Translations under genes and position numbers: made by a program
Shown here: positions 10,278 to 19,704 of the stretch, one piece after another
Layout: each line of letters begins with the position of its first letter
Numbering within the stretch: position 1 is the stretch's first letter
The notes under the pieces: model-generated
The model's input: only the letters and a program-made list of their open reading frames with translations
The model's database searches: none
What the model was told of the DNA's origin: nothing
From: Marinifilaceae bacterium
Lineage (GTDB): Bacteria; Bacteroidota; Bacteroidia; Bacteroidales; Marinifilaceae
Assembly: GCA_025210485.1 (NCBI GenBank)
Contig: JAOARN010000053.1
Span: forward strand, 1-64,000
DNA length: 64,000 nt
Direction of reading: 5' to 3'

Positions 10278-11135
10278 ATGCAAAAAAGAGTTCAAAATTT
10301 AATAAGCCTTCAATTTGCAGTTTTACTTTTTGGAATTGCTGGCTTATTTGGAAAATTAATCCCTATTTCTTCAACTCAAATTGTACTAGGCAGGCTCTTT
10401 TTTGCCAATATTGCTTTGCTTATTTTTCTTTTAATCAAAAGAGCTGACTTCAGTTTTAAATCAAATAAGGATATCATTTCATTATTCTTTTCTGGTGCTA
10501 TTTTAGCTATACATTGGTTTTGCTTTTTTAAATCAATACAGTTATCATCTGTTGCAATAGGATTAATCTGTTTTTCAAGCTTTCCTTTATTTACATGCAT
10601 CTTAGAACCTTTAATTTTTAAAGAAAAGATTATTGTCAGAAATATATTTCTGGCATCAATAAGCCTTGTAGGAATATATTTCATAATTCCTGAATTTAGC
10701 AGTCAAAACAATATTTTCAATGCAGTTGTACTTGGTATTTTGTCAGGACTTAGTTTTAGTTTACTTGCTATCAATAACAAGCTGCAAACAAAAAAGTACA
10801 AAACCGAATTTATTTGTTTTTATCAAAATTTATTTGCCTTTGGTATATTATTACCTTTTGTATTTTTTAATGAAATTTCTCTGAATTTTGAAATTGTAGC
10901 AAAACTATCAGTATTAGGAATTGTCTTCACCGCACTTGCCCACGGATTGTATATTTATTCATTGTCTGGTCTAAAAGCTCAAACTGTTGCTATTTCCACC
11001 AATTTAGAACCTGTTTACGGAATACTTGCAGCTATATTTATCCTTAATGAAATGCCTGATTTCAGATCTGTATTTGGTGGACTTCTAATTTTAGCAACTG
11101 CTTTCACTATAAACATTTCAAAAACTAAAATATAG
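10278..11135 (+). CDS. EamA/DMT-family membrane transporter
   Basis: A 285-residue protein with ten hydrophobic segments in two internal repeats, the layout of the drug/metabolite transporter superfamily. The second half shows the family signature ISTNLEPVYGILAAIFILNE. These proteins usually export or import small metabolites across the inner membrane, and the substrate cannot be inferred here. The start is a plain ATG shortly before the first membrane helix. Confidence 0.88.
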   Translation: MQKRVQNLISLQFAVLLFGIAGLFGKLIPISSTQIVLGRLFFANIALLIFLLIKRADFSFKSNKDIISLFFSGAILAIHWFCFFKSIQLSSVAIGLICFSSFPLFTCILEPLIFKEKIIVRNIFLASISLVGIYFIIPEFSSQNNIFNAVVLGILSGLSFSLLAINNKLQTKKYKTEFICFYQNLFAFGILLPFVFFNEISLNFEIVAKLSVLGIVFTALAHGLYIYSLSGLKAQTVAISTNLEPVYGILAAIFILNEMPDFRSVFGGLLILATAFTINISKTKI

Positions 11136-11396
11136 CTTCTGTTTTTTTATTATTTCGCATTGTAATGCTCAAAAAAAGTAAAAATACCACAAGCAATACA
11201 AATTTTACATTTTCAAGATTTAAATATTAGTCTGTTAAAACAGAGTAATAAAAAGACAAGCAAAAGAAAGTTTAATCAATAAAACACAAGAATAGCAAAC
11301 TACATTTTTCAATACAAAAAAAGATAGGACTTGCGAAACAAATATTGATATTAGTATAAGGGAAATTTAAAAATAGATTTAAATTTTGAACCTAAA

Positions 11397-12563
11397 TCAA
11401 ACAAGAGGTAAGCCAATGATAAACGTACTCCCTTTATCATTTTTTTGGGCTCGCAAAAAACCAGCATGCATATCAATAAATTCTTTACATAAAATCAAAC
11501 CAATACCTGTACCTGATTCATTTTCGGTTCCTTTTTCCGACTCAAGAAGCTTATGTTTTGTCAAACACTCCATAAGTTTATCGGGAATACCTACTCCTGT
11601 ATCAGTAATAAAAATTTTGACATAATTATTCTCTATTTTACAATCGAACACAACACAACCTTCCTTAGGAGTAAATTTAACTGCATTTGAAAAAATATTG
11701 CGAATAATAGTATTGAACATATACAGGTCGGCCCAAACAAGTGCCTCTTTTTCTATATTAATACTAACACTTATATCCTTACTCGCAACATTAACCTTAT
11801 ACAATTCTAATGTTTTTGAAATCTCTCTATATATATTAAGATACTCTGGATTAAAAGCCAAGCCACTAGTATTCAGGCGCGACCAACTTAACATATTATC
11901 GAGCAACTGATAAGCTTGTTTCGCAGAATTATTAATAATCTTCAGAATATCCATAATCTTAGATTCATCAATTTCATTATTTATAAGAATCTCCGAAGCA
12001 CCTATCAAAGAAGTAAATGGAGTTTTTAAATCATGTGCAATTATGGATAAAAGTCTATTTTTCGTTTTGTTTGATATTTCTAGTTCCTGTTTTTGTTTTT
12101 CAATTATATGTTTTTGTTTAGTTAACTCTTCTTCCAGTTGGTCTTTTTCCAACATTCGTTCTCTAATGGTAATTAGTGGTAATAAAGCCTTATCAAGGAC
12201 AGATATTTTAAATTTATTTTCAGCACTAACAAAGTGCTTGTATGTACACCTGAGTAGCGACACATCTTCTATTACCTTAGCAGAGGCAGAACGACCTAAT
12301 CGTTCACTAATTGCATATTCCCCAAATGTCTTGCCTTTTCCCAATTCAACAAAAACATGATCCTTATCATGAATAGCTACCTTACCCGAAACAATAATAA
12401 AAACAGAGCCTCCCTTATCTCCTTTTTCAAAAACCAAATCATCTTTACTTATTCTAATAAGCTGCGCCTTCTTAGCTAAATATTCTTTCACATCTAGATT
12501 TAAATCAGACAGAAATTCAAGTTTTGATATTAATTCACATTTTTGAGTAAGGCTTATTTTCAT
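11397..12563 (-). CDS. Soluble histidine kinase with cyclic-nucleotide-binding sensor
   Basis: 388 residues with no membrane segment. Residues 15-125 form a Crp-like cNMP-binding domain. Its phosphate-binding cassette reads FGEYAISERLGRSAS, keeping Glu82 and Arg91 at the nine-residue spacing used by ligand-binding members. A coiled coil (about 135-170) leads to the kinase core: His177 in SIIAHDLKTP, Asn293 in IFSNAVKFT, then DTGVGIP and SGTGIGL. The protein therefore looks like a cytoplasmic kinase gated by a cyclic nucleotide. No receiver or DNA-binding partner is adjacent. Ligand identity (cAMP, cGMP or none) is not shown by the sequence. Confidence 0.9.
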   Translation of the reverse strand: MKISLTQKCELISKLEFLSDLNLDVKEYLAKKAQLIRISKDDLVFEKGDKGGSVFIIVSGKVAIHDKDHVFVELGKGKTFGEYAISERLGRSASAKVIEDVSLLRCTYKHFVSAENKFKISVLDKALLPLITIRERMLEKDQLEEELTKQKHIIEKQKQELEISNKTKNRLLSIIAHDLKTPFTSLIGASEILINNEIDESKIMDILKIINNSAKQAYQLLDNMLSWSRLNTSGLAFNPEYLNIYREISKTLELYKVNVASKDISVSINIEKEALVWADLYMFNTIIRNIFSNAVKFTPKEGCVVFDCKIENNYVKIFITDTGVGIPDKLMECLTKHKLLESEKGTENESGTGIGLILCKEFIDMHAGFLRAQKNDKGSTFIIGLPLV

Positions 12564-12766
12564 GATATATAAGAATAATAGATTTATGTTTATATTGACA
12601 AATCAACCCTTTAAAGAGTTAAAAAACGTTAATATTATTTAAATCTTATAGACATTTTAATTAAAATTAAATAACAAAGGTGCACAATATATTTTAAGTT
12701 AAACGCAACTTGATTATTTTTATTTTATAGGAATTATACTTTTTTATTATGTTTTATTTGCACTTA

Positions 12767-13624
12767 TTATAAAATCATATTCAAAATACTATCTTTAACC
12801 TTCTCCATAAGCCATGTAGGTGTGGACGTAGCACCTGATATTCCAACAGAGTCTACGTTTTGAAACCAATTTTTCTTTATATCATTGGAGTCTGATATAA
12901 AGTAGGAATTAGCATTATTCTGTTTACAAATATTAAACAATAAATTACCATTAGAACTCTGAGTATCACTCACAAAAATAATCAACTGATACGATTTTGC
13001 AAACTCTTTCATTTTTGGAGCCCTATTAGAAACTTGGCGACAAATAGTATCATAATATTTAAAATCAGCTTTCTTTTTTTTCTCAATCTCTGAAATCAAT
13101 TCCTGAAATCCCTCAATAGGTTTTGTTGTTTGAGAAAATAAAATTATATCTCTATTATAATCTAAATCCTTACAATCTTCTATCTTCTCAATAACTATTG
13201 CATTATCTTCAGTTTGTCCTACCAGACCATTAACTTCAGCATGCCCTTTTTTCCCAAAAATAGCTATTTGTCCGCCATTATTTTTAATCTGATTCCAAGC
13301 CTTCTTAACCCTCTCTTGCAATTTCAAAACAACTGCACAAGTAGCATCAATCACTTCATTATCAAATTTTGTATTTGTATTATATGTCTTTGGTGGTTCT
13401 CCATGAGCACGAAACAAAACTTTCGAGGACTTAATATCTTCCAATTGATTATGATTGATAGTAATCAAACCTCTTTTTCTTAATCTGTCAACCTCAACAC
13501 TATTATGTACAATATGACCAATACAATAAAGTTCTTCTTTTCGATCAAGAATTTCCTCTGCCTTTTTAATTGAATTTACCACTCCTCGGCAAAATCCAGC
13601 GCTAGGATCAATTACAACTTCCAT
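12767..13624 (-). CDS. ispH: 4-hydroxy-3-methylbut-2-enyl diphosphate reductase
   Basis: Last step of the MEP isoprenoid pathway, converting HMBPP to IPP and DMAPP with a [4Fe-4S] cluster. Cluster cysteines Cys12, Cys96 and Cys195 are present. Substrate-pocket residues His40, His74, His128, Glu130, Thr166/Thr167 and Asn225 sit in the usual motifs (RAHGEPP, GHAEVNG, SQTT, SSNGN). The length of 285 residues is standard. It begins 4 bp after cmk stops, so the pair is translated from one transcript, an arrangement also common in other Bacteroidota. Confidence 0.97.
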   Translation of the reverse strand: MEVVIDPSAGFCRGVVNSIKKAEEILDRKEELYCIGHIVHNSVEVDRLRKRGLITINHNQLEDIKSSKVLFRAHGEPPKTYNTNTKFDNEVIDATCAVVLKLQERVKKAWNQIKNNGGQIAIFGKKGHAEVNGLVGQTEDNAIVIEKIEDCKDLDYNRDIILFSQTTKPIEGFQELISEIEKKKKADFKYYDTICRQVSNRAPKMKEFAKSYQLIIFVSDTQSSNGNLLFNICKQNNANSYFISDSNDIKKNWFQNVDSVGISGATSTPTWLMEKVKDSILNMIL

Positions 13625-13628
13625 AATA

Positions 13629-14315
13629 TTAATTTAAGATAGATTTGATTTTAGACATTAAAAACTCCAGCTGTTCCTCTTTTGTCATATTTCCATTATC
13701 AAGCACTATAGCATCTTTTGCCTTTATAAGAGGTGATTCTTCTCTATTTTCATCTAGATAATCACGTTTCTTAATATTTTCTAGTACTGAATCAAAATCA
13801 ACATTCTCTCCTTTTTCCGACAGCTCATTATAACGTCGTTTAGCTCTAATCTCAGGAGAAGTAGTCATGAATATTTTCAAATCGGCATTAGGTAAAACCA
13901 CAGAACCAATGTCTCTTCCATCCATGATAACTCCACCTTTAAGGCTTAATTCACGCTGAATGTCTACTAATTTAGCTCTCAACTCCTTTAATTTAGCAAC
14001 ATGACTAACTTTATCGGAAACAAACATTGTTCTTATCTCATCCTCAACTATCTCCCCATTTAATATTGTAAGTTGTTTTCCTTCTGTGTCGTATTTAAAG
14101 TCTATTTTAATTTCATCAAGTTTTGATATCAACAAGTTTTCATCAAGTTTATCTTCTTTAAACAAGCCATTCCGAATAGCATAAAGTGTTGCTGCTCTAT
14201 ACATTGCACCAGTGTCGATATATGAATATGCTAAACTTTTTGACAATTGCTTAGCTACGGTACTTTTCCCACATGAAGAATGGCCATCTATTGCGATTAC
14301 TATTTTCTTAGTCAT
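13629..14315 (-). CDS. cmk: Cytidylate kinase
   Basis: Phosphorylates CMP and dCMP with ATP. The P-loop GHSSCGKST lies at residues 9-17, and the family motifs DTGAMYRA, GRDIGSVV and AKRRYNE follow. Its 228 residues match bacterial Cmk. It is first in a two-gene unit with ispH. Confidence 0.97.
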   Translation of the reverse strand: MTKKIVIAIDGHSSCGKSTVAKQLSKSLAYSYIDTGAMYRAATLYAIRNGLFKEDKLDENLLISKLDEIKIDFKYDTEGKQLTILNGEIVEDEIRTMFVSDKVSHVAKLKELRAKLVDIQRELSLKGGVIMDGRDIGSVVLPNADLKIFMTTSPEIRAKRRYNELSEKGENVDFDSVLENIKKRDYLDENREESPLIKAKDAIVLDNGNMTKEEQLEFLMSKIKSILN

Positions 14316-14504
14316 TTATATTTAATTTAAAATAACAGATACAATATTTAGCTATTTGTTATTCTTAGATTATGTTATTTTCGAGCCACTAATTTAATAA
14401 GAATAATATAAATTCAATCTAATTTAAACATGTAGATTATGATATAGTTTCCTATAATATTATCAATAAGATTATTAAAATCACATAGCTCTAGTTGTGT
14501 GAAA

Positions 14505-14543
14505 CAAAAAAAGCACTAAAATTAAAATTTTAGTGCTTTTTTT
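14505..14543. terminator. Bidirectional terminator downstream of SlyD
   Basis: AGCACTAAAATT (14512-14523) and AATTTTAGTGCT (14526-14537) form a near-perfect stem. An A tract lies on the left and a T tract on the right, so it can work on either strand. It directly follows the SlyD stop on the minus strand. Confidence 0.85.
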
Positions 14544-14559
14544 TGATGTATATGCATAA

Positions 14560-15084
14560 TTAGTCACATGATGAACAACCGCCACCACAGTCACCACTGC
14601 ATCCGCCACCATGAGCAGCAGATAATTCTTCAGCTGTAGCATCTCTTACTTCGATGACTTCACCTTCGAAATATAAATCATCGTCAGCCATTGGGTGATT
14701 AAAGTCCATTTTTACTGTTTCATCAGCAATTTCCAATACCAAACCAGGAAGTCTGTTACCAGAAGCATCTTGCATAGGAACAACTTCACCAACCTTAATA
14801 ATTTCATCGTCAAATTTACCTTCAACTACGAAAATATCTTTTGGTAAGTCAACCACAGCATCTTCTCTGCTTTGACCATATGCTTCTTCACATTCGATTT
14901 TGAATTTAAAATTATCACCTTGATTAAGGTTTAATAAATTTTCTTCGAATTTTTCTAACATCTGACCTGTACCACAAATAAAAGTTAATGGAGTTTCTTT
15001 TACTGCTTGTTCAACAATTTCACCATTTTCTTCAGTTCTTAAGATATAAGTAACTGAAACCATTTTGTTTTTTGAAATAGTCAT
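14560..15084 (-). CDS. slyD: FKBP-type peptidyl-prolyl isomerase, SlyD-like
   Basis: 174 residues. An N-terminal half-FKBP, an inserted IF chaperone domain (about 65-130) and the second FKBP half give the SlyD fold. The signatures ECEEAYGQ and MDFNHPMA are present. It catalyses proline isomerisation and has chaperone activity in the cytoplasm. The tail is GGGCSGDCGGGCSSCD: short and Cys-rich where E. coli SlyD has a long His-rich nickel-binding tail. It may still bind metal, but with different chemistry and capacity. It is transcribed alone, with a strong terminator behind it. Confidence 0.93.
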   Translation of the reverse strand: MTISKNKMVSVTYILRTEENGEIVEQAVKETPLTFICGTGQMLEKFEENLLNLNQGDNFKFKIECEEAYGQSREDAVVDLPKDIFVVEGKFDDEIIKVGEVVPMQDASGNRLPGLVLEIADETVKMDFNHPMADDDLYFEGEVIEVRDATAEELSAAHGGGCSGDCGGGCSSCD

Positions 15085-15404
15085 AATTATCTTTTTAAAT
15101 TTATTTCTATTAGTTGAAAAAGTGATTATGTATATAAAATTTCTGCAGTAAAATAGGTTTCGAGGGATATATAGAATATTGTTCTCTCAAAAAACACATA
15201 CTTAAAAATTATCTATAATCACACATCATTATATTATAAAAATCTATGATTTAGTAAATAGACACAATCATCAATAAATTGTTTGATTTTTTTCAAGATG
15301 CAAATATATTTCGGCTTAATCAATATTCCTAGTTTTATTTACTTATATTAACATCTATAGACAGATAAAAATTTGTTAATAAACAATATATTCACTCGAC
15401 AGGT
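15085..15404. other. Intergenic region upstream of SlyD
   Basis: About 320 bp, AT-rich, with no gene or strong hairpin seen. It should contain the slyD promoter. Confidence 0.4.
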
Positions 15405-15974
15405 TTATATTTTTCTGTTTATGTGTAATTGCACAAAAACAAACTGCACTATACTAAAAGACACAAAATTTGTAAAAATAAATACAGCAATTGCTATATA
15501 GGATGGGATAAAAAAACCATAAATATTGAAAGCATTATACAAAACAACAATGCCTGTGACATTTCCTAAAACTAGAGATGTGAATTGAGTACAAGAAGAT
15601 AGTTTTATAATTTGGGAATTCTTAGGTAAATCTGCTTTTCGATAAAACTTTATAAAATTAATAAGATTATTAATTCTATTTGAAATATAGGTGGCAAGAA
15701 AGCGTTTATTAAAATTCAGACCAGAATTTAACTTATATGACAGATATAGTTTATAACTCAGTGAAGTATTCTTATGGATATCTACACTTACAAAACATGA
15801 CCATTTATCAGGGTCATTGAATAACATATTGTTGAGGAAGTTTGATTTTGAGAAGTGCAGCGAATACTCTTTATTTTTAACTAAACTAAATCCTTTATTC
15901 TTAAAATAACTTATTAATCTTTGTCTAATTATACTAAGAGAGCTATTAATCTCAAAACAATCATTATGTATCAT
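15405..15974 (-). CDS. Hypothetical membrane protein
   Basis: 189 residues, not recognised. The first 120 are soluble and basic, with a FKNKGFSLVKN segment and a beta-rich middle. Two hydrophobic helices follow (about 132-152 and 156-180), with a short basic tail. The layout suggests a cytoplasmic domain anchored by a C-terminal helical hairpin. It has no operon partner and sits between slyD and an SDR gene on the same strand. Codon use looks similar to its neighbours, so it is probably a real gene. No function is offered. Confidence 0.6.
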   Translation of the reverse strand: MIHNDCFEINSSLSIIRQRLISYFKNKGFSLVKNKEYSLHFSKSNFLNNMLFNDPDKWSCFVSVDIHKNTSLSYKLYLSYKLNSGLNFNKRFLATYISNRINNLINFIKFYRKADLPKNSQIIKLSSCTQFTSLVLGNVTGIVVLYNAFNIYGFFIPSYIAIAVFIFTNFVSFSIVQFVFVQLHINRKI

Positions 15975-16094
15975 TTTCTTATTTATCTATATATTACAAT
16001 CTATATTCATACTAAAAAAGGTTTATGTTATTGTTGTCTTATTTTGTTGAAAAAAGGAGAACTTACTGTTAATAAACTCCCCTTTCAGTATCTA

Positions 16095-16859
16095 TTAAAT
16101 ATCACGAACCACATCCCTAGCACTAGCTTGAGCAGTTGGCATGATTGTTATGTCGTTTATGTTTACATGAGCAGGTCGTGTAACTAAAAACTCTACAGTA
16201 TCTGCAATATCCTTTGCATATAAGGGTGTGATTCCTTTGTAGACATCATCAGCCTTGGCTTGATCTCCTTTAAATCTAACCACTGAGAATTCCGTTTCAA
16301 CCATACCTGGAGCTATAGAACTAACCTTAATTGAGTGTTTCAACATATCTATTCTCATGCCTTTATTAAGAGCCTCTACAGCATGTTTTGATGCACAGTA
16401 AACACTACCTCCAGGATAGACTTCTTTACCAGCAATAGAAGAAATATTAATTATTTGTCCTTTAATGGCATTATTTATCATAAAGTCAGCCACAATTCTG
16501 GTTGTATATAAAATTCCCTTTACATTAGTATCCAACATTCTTTCCCAGTCATCGAGAATTCCCTCCTGAAAAGGAGAAACACCAACAGCCAGACCTGCAT
16601 TATTAATAAGTAAATCAATTTTTTTCCAATTATCTGGTAATAAATTAATCTTCTGCTCAGTATCTTTCTGATTACGATGATCAATTACTAGACTTACTAC
16701 ATTTTGTTTAAATTCATTCTCAATCTTAGAACAGATTTCCTCCAATCTCTCTACTCTTCTTCCTGAAAGGATTAAGTCATATCCTAATTCAGCTAATTTT
16801 ATAGCACAAGCCTCTCCTATTCCAGATGTAGCTCCAGTTACAAAAGCTATTTTTGACAT
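16095..16859 (-). CDS. SDR-family NADP-dependent oxidoreductase (YdfG-like)
   Basis: A classical short-chain dehydrogenase of 254 residues. The cofactor motif TGATSGIG (about 8-15), NNAG near 86-89, catalytic Ser in NISSIAG, and YCASK with Tyr and Lys are all present. The sequence SGRRVERLEEI after the Rossmann motif suggests NADP(H) preference. The overall pattern matches the YdfG / 3-hydroxy-acid dehydrogenase subgroup, which oxidises L-allo-threonine and serine-like 3-hydroxy acids. The specific substrate is inference. Confidence 0.92.
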   Translation of the reverse strand: MSKIAFVTGATSGIGEACAIKLAELGYDLILSGRRVERLEEICSKIENEFKQNVVSLVIDHRNQKDTEQKINLLPDNWKKIDLLINNAGLAVGVSPFQEGILDDWERMLDTNVKGILYTTRIVADFMINNAIKGQIINISSIAGKEVYPGGSVYCASKHAVEALNKGMRIDMLKHSIKVSSIAPGMVETEFSVVRFKGDQAKADDVYKGITPLYAKDIADTVEFLVTRPAHVNINDITIMPTAQASARDVVRDI

Positions 16860-17230
16860 AATGTTTATTGTTTTTGCATATCCGTTCTTATACGATTTGT
16901 AATTATACGGATTTTTAATTCTATTAGTTTAAAATCGACAATCAAAAGAAATTAAAAATACAAATGACTTATAATCAGAAATATTCAACACTTTATCTTA
17001 TCCATATTTTGAGTTACTAAGATATATATAATATAATTATGAACACTTAATGAACATTTTTTTTATAAATAAAGATATCAACACCCAATACATCTATATC
17101 TATATCAAAAACTTAGACAAAACAGATAAAAATATAATTTTTTACTAAAATATAATTTGTAAAGTTTTAAGTTATCATATTTTAAAAACTTAGAAAAAGA
17201 TCTGATTTTAAAATCCAGAATTCATGGATC
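16860..17230. other. AT-rich intergenic region
   Basis: About 370 bp without a supported gene. It lies between the SDR start and the first copy of the 550-bp repeat. Confidence 0.4.
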
Positions 17231-17790
17231 GGTATAACTACAGGGTGGTTTAATTTTAAAAATTATTTAATAGTGCTTATTTCAGGCTTTCAGCCTTTTT
17301 TTTTATTTGTTGTCATTCAGCCCAATGCTTTACATTGGGTTTTGTTATATCTGCCTTTCAGGCATGATAAATTAATTTCTAACAAAACAATATATTTGAT
17401 TTTATTCCCTTTCTCCATTCAGGCAAGGTGATGAATGATTATTTTCAGATTGAAAAACCATATTCGCAGAAAATGATATATCACCCTGACTTCTTCTGGA
17501 TACAATTTACAACTTCATGCTTTCAGCCTTTTTTTTCATATTGACATTCGGCCCAATAACTTACATTGAGCTTTGTTAAACATGACTTTCAGGTATGTCT
17601 TTACGCTTGTAATATTATAATTTATGGAATCTTTTAACAATAATATTTTCACCCGTTTTTACTTTCATCATAAATAATCCTTTCATAATACGACTTACAT
17701 CTTTTCTAATACAATATAACTACAATAGATGCATAATTTTATGTACTCCACCTATTGTTTAAACTGACCCGAATTCATCCAATTTAAATC
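17231..17790. repeat. 550-bp degenerate repeat, copy 1 (palindromes plus secretion-signal remnant)
   Basis: This matches a second copy at about 25400-25946 in the same order. The shared elements are ACTACAGG(G/A)TGGTTTAATTT, then AGGCT-ttc-AGCCT (17284-17296), CCCAATG (17321-17327) against CATTGGG (17333-17339), and GCCT-TTC-AGGC (17353-17363). A diverged second palindrome set follows near 17515-17600, then a T9SS-type C-terminus, then TTTTATGTA and CCACCTATT. The ends are approximate because the copies have diverged. No transposase is present. Confidence 0.75.
17615..17719 (-). pseudogene. Remnant of a type IX secretion C-terminal signal (copy 1)
   Basis: On the minus strand one frame reads DVSRIMKGLFMMKVKT then GENIIVKRFHKL and stops at 17615. 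This matches the end of T9SS type A sorting domains (DVSxLxKGVYxxKV....KKI). An in-frame TAG just upstream and no longer frame mean that the rest of the gene is lost. The equivalent remnant at 25785 retains KGVFMIKV and DIIVKKIQ. Confidence 0.55.
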
Positions 17791-18020
17791 ATTTACTACC
17801 CAAACATTAAATCAAGGACTAACAAGCTAGATTAATGAGTTTTGGAAACAATTTATTGATTTAAATTTAGTTTTTTTAAAATAAATTATTTTTTTATAAA
17901 ATTTAGAAATAAGGTGGTAATAAGCTTCAATTTTTTGACCGAGCCTAATTTAGACTAGATTTAAATACAAAATACTTTATTCTACAGCTATTCTAATTTT
18001 TTTAATCAAGAGGGATTTTT

Positions 18021-18028
18021 TACATTTG
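18021..18028 (+). promoter_or_regulatory. -7 box of the cysCDN promoter
   Basis: TACATTTG matches TAnnTTTG exactly and lies 41 bp before the cysC ATG. The -33 TTTG is not obvious. It is the best promoter candidate in this interval. Confidence 0.5.
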
Positions 18029-18069
18029 CAGATATTTTTTTTAAACATCAAATATTATAAACGATAAAA

Positions 18070-18675
18070 ATGTCTTCAGTTTCTAGTAATATTCATCCAG
18101 TATTTGAAAGAATATTGGGCAGAGAGGAAAAACAAAATTTTTTGAATCAGCACTCAAGGGTAATTTGGATGACAGGCCTTTCTGGATCAGGAAAAACTAC
18201 ACTAGCCATAGGATTAGAACGAAGACTAAACGAATTGGGCTTTCTAACACAAATTCTTGACGGCGACAATATCCGCACAGGTATAAACAATAATCTTGGA
18301 TTTAGCGTTGAAGATAGAACAGAAAATATCAGACGAATAGCCGAAGTCTCTAAATTATTTATTGACTGTGGAGTTATTTGTATCAATTGTTTTGTTAGTC
18401 CAACAAAAGATATTCGTGATAAAGCTAAAGAAATAATTGGCAAAGAAGATTTCGTAGAAGTATATATAAATGCGGACTACGAATTATGTGAAAAAAGAGA
18501 CGTAAAAGGTCTTTACAAAAAGGCTAGAAATGGTGAGATTAAAAACTTCACTGGATTAGATTCGCCTTTCGACATCCCAGAATGTCCAGATGCGGAAATA
18601 AAAACCGGAGAACAAAGTGTGGAAGAATCAGTTGAAACACTTTTAAATAAAATTTTACCACATATAAAAAAATAA
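18070..18675 (+). CDS. cysC: Adenylyl-sulfate kinase
   Basis: Phosphorylates adenosine 5'-phosphosulfate to PAPS. The P-loop GLSGSGKTT lies at residues 36-44, and LDGDNIRTGIN and the FVSPTKDIRD loop follow as in the family. The length of 201 residues is normal for a stand-alone enzyme. It is the first gene of cysC-cysD-cysN, 39 bp ahead of cysD, so the operon covers sulfate to APS to PAPS. No PAPS reductase, sulfite reductase or sulfotransferase is in the window, so it cannot be told whether PAPS feeds assimilation or sulfation. Confidence 0.97.
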   Translation: MSSVSSNIHPVFERILGREEKQNFLNQHSRVIWMTGLSGSGKTTLAIGLERRLNELGFLTQILDGDNIRTGINNNLGFSVEDRTENIRRIAEVSKLFIDCGVICINCFVSPTKDIRDKAKEIIGKEDFVEVYINADYELCEKRDVKGLYKKARNGEIKNFTGLDSPFDIPECPDAEIKTGEQSVEESVETLLNKILPHIKK

Positions 18676-18714
18676 AGAAAACACCAATTATACTCTGTAA
18701 TTGATATTATAGAA

Positions 18715-19653
18715 ATGAGTGAGGAACAACAAGAAATTTATCAGCACATGAAAGAATACAATATAAATCATCTGAGGGAATTAGAAGCAGAATCGATTTA
18801 CGTAATCCGTGAAGTAGCGGCACAATTTGAGAATCCGGCAATGCTTTTTTCTGGAGGAAAAGATTCGATAGTTATGTTTCATCTTGCTAGAAAAGCATTT
18901 GCACCAGCAAAAGTTCCTTTCCCACTAATGCACATCGACACAGGACACAATTTTCCTGAAACTATAGAATTTAGAGATAAATTAGCAGAGGAAACAAATA
19001 CTAGGCTAATCATAAGATATGTTCAAGATTCAATTGACCAAGGAAAAGTGGTGGAAGAAACTGGTTTTAACGCTAGTAGAAACAAACTTCAAACTGTAAC
19101 TTTACTTGACGGAATTGAAGACCTTAAGATAGATTGTGCTATGGGTGGCGGAAGACGCGATGAGGAAAAAGCCCGAGCAAAAGAAAGATTCTTCTCTCAT
19201 AGAGATGATTTTGGACAATGGGATCCTAAAAATCAAAGACCTGAACTATGGAATCTTTTCAACGGAAAGAAACACATGGGCGAACATTTTAGAGTTTTCC
19301 CAATTTCCAATTGGACTGAAATGGATGTTTGGCAATATATATATTTAGAAAATATAGATATCCCAAGCCTTTATTTCTCTCACGAAAGAGAAGTATTCAA
19401 AAGGGATCAAACCATACTAGCTGTAACAGATTTCATCAACAGAAGAGATGACGAACTTATAGAAAAGAAAATAGTACGTTTTAGAACTATTGGAGACGCA
19501 ACCTGTACTGGTGCTGTTGAATCTAAAGCTCATACTCTGGAAGAAATAATCGATGAAGTTGCCGCTACTAGAACAACCGAAAGAGGAACTAGAGCTGATG
19601 ATAAAAGATCGGAAGCTGCAATGGAAGATAGAAAAAAAGAAGGATATTTTTAG
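18715..19653 (+). CDS. cysD: Sulfate adenylyltransferase small subunit
   Basis: Catalytic subunit of ATP sulfurylase, which makes APS from sulfate and ATP. The PP-loop SGGKDSIVM begins at residue 46. HIDTGHNFPE, AMGGGRRDEEKAR and FRVFPISNWTE are family motifs. The 312 residues match CysD. It works as a heterodimer with CysN, encoded 51 bp downstream. Confidence 0.97.
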   Translation: MSEEQQEIYQHMKEYNINHLRELEAESIYVIREVAAQFENPAMLFSGGKDSIVMFHLARKAFAPAKVPFPLMHIDTGHNFPETIEFRDKLAEETNTRLIIRYVQDSIDQGKVVEETGFNASRNKLQTVTLLDGIEDLKIDCAMGGGRRDEEKARAKERFFSHRDDFGQWDPKNQRPELWNLFNGKKHMGEHFRVFPISNWTEMDVWQYIYLENIDIPSLYFSHEREVFKRDQTILAVTDFINRRDDELIEKKIVRFRTIGDATCTGAVESKAHTLEEIIDEVAATRTTERGTRADDKRSEAAMEDRKKEGYF

Positions 19654-19704
19654 ATAAAACATATACGAGCCTTTCTGGTTCACAAAATATACTAAATAAA
19701 TAAA

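Noticed and set aside
16053-16086. Possible terminator after the SDR gene
   Set aside because: The AAAGGAG / CTCCCCTTT pairing needs mismatches and a bulge, so it is too weak to list as a terminator.
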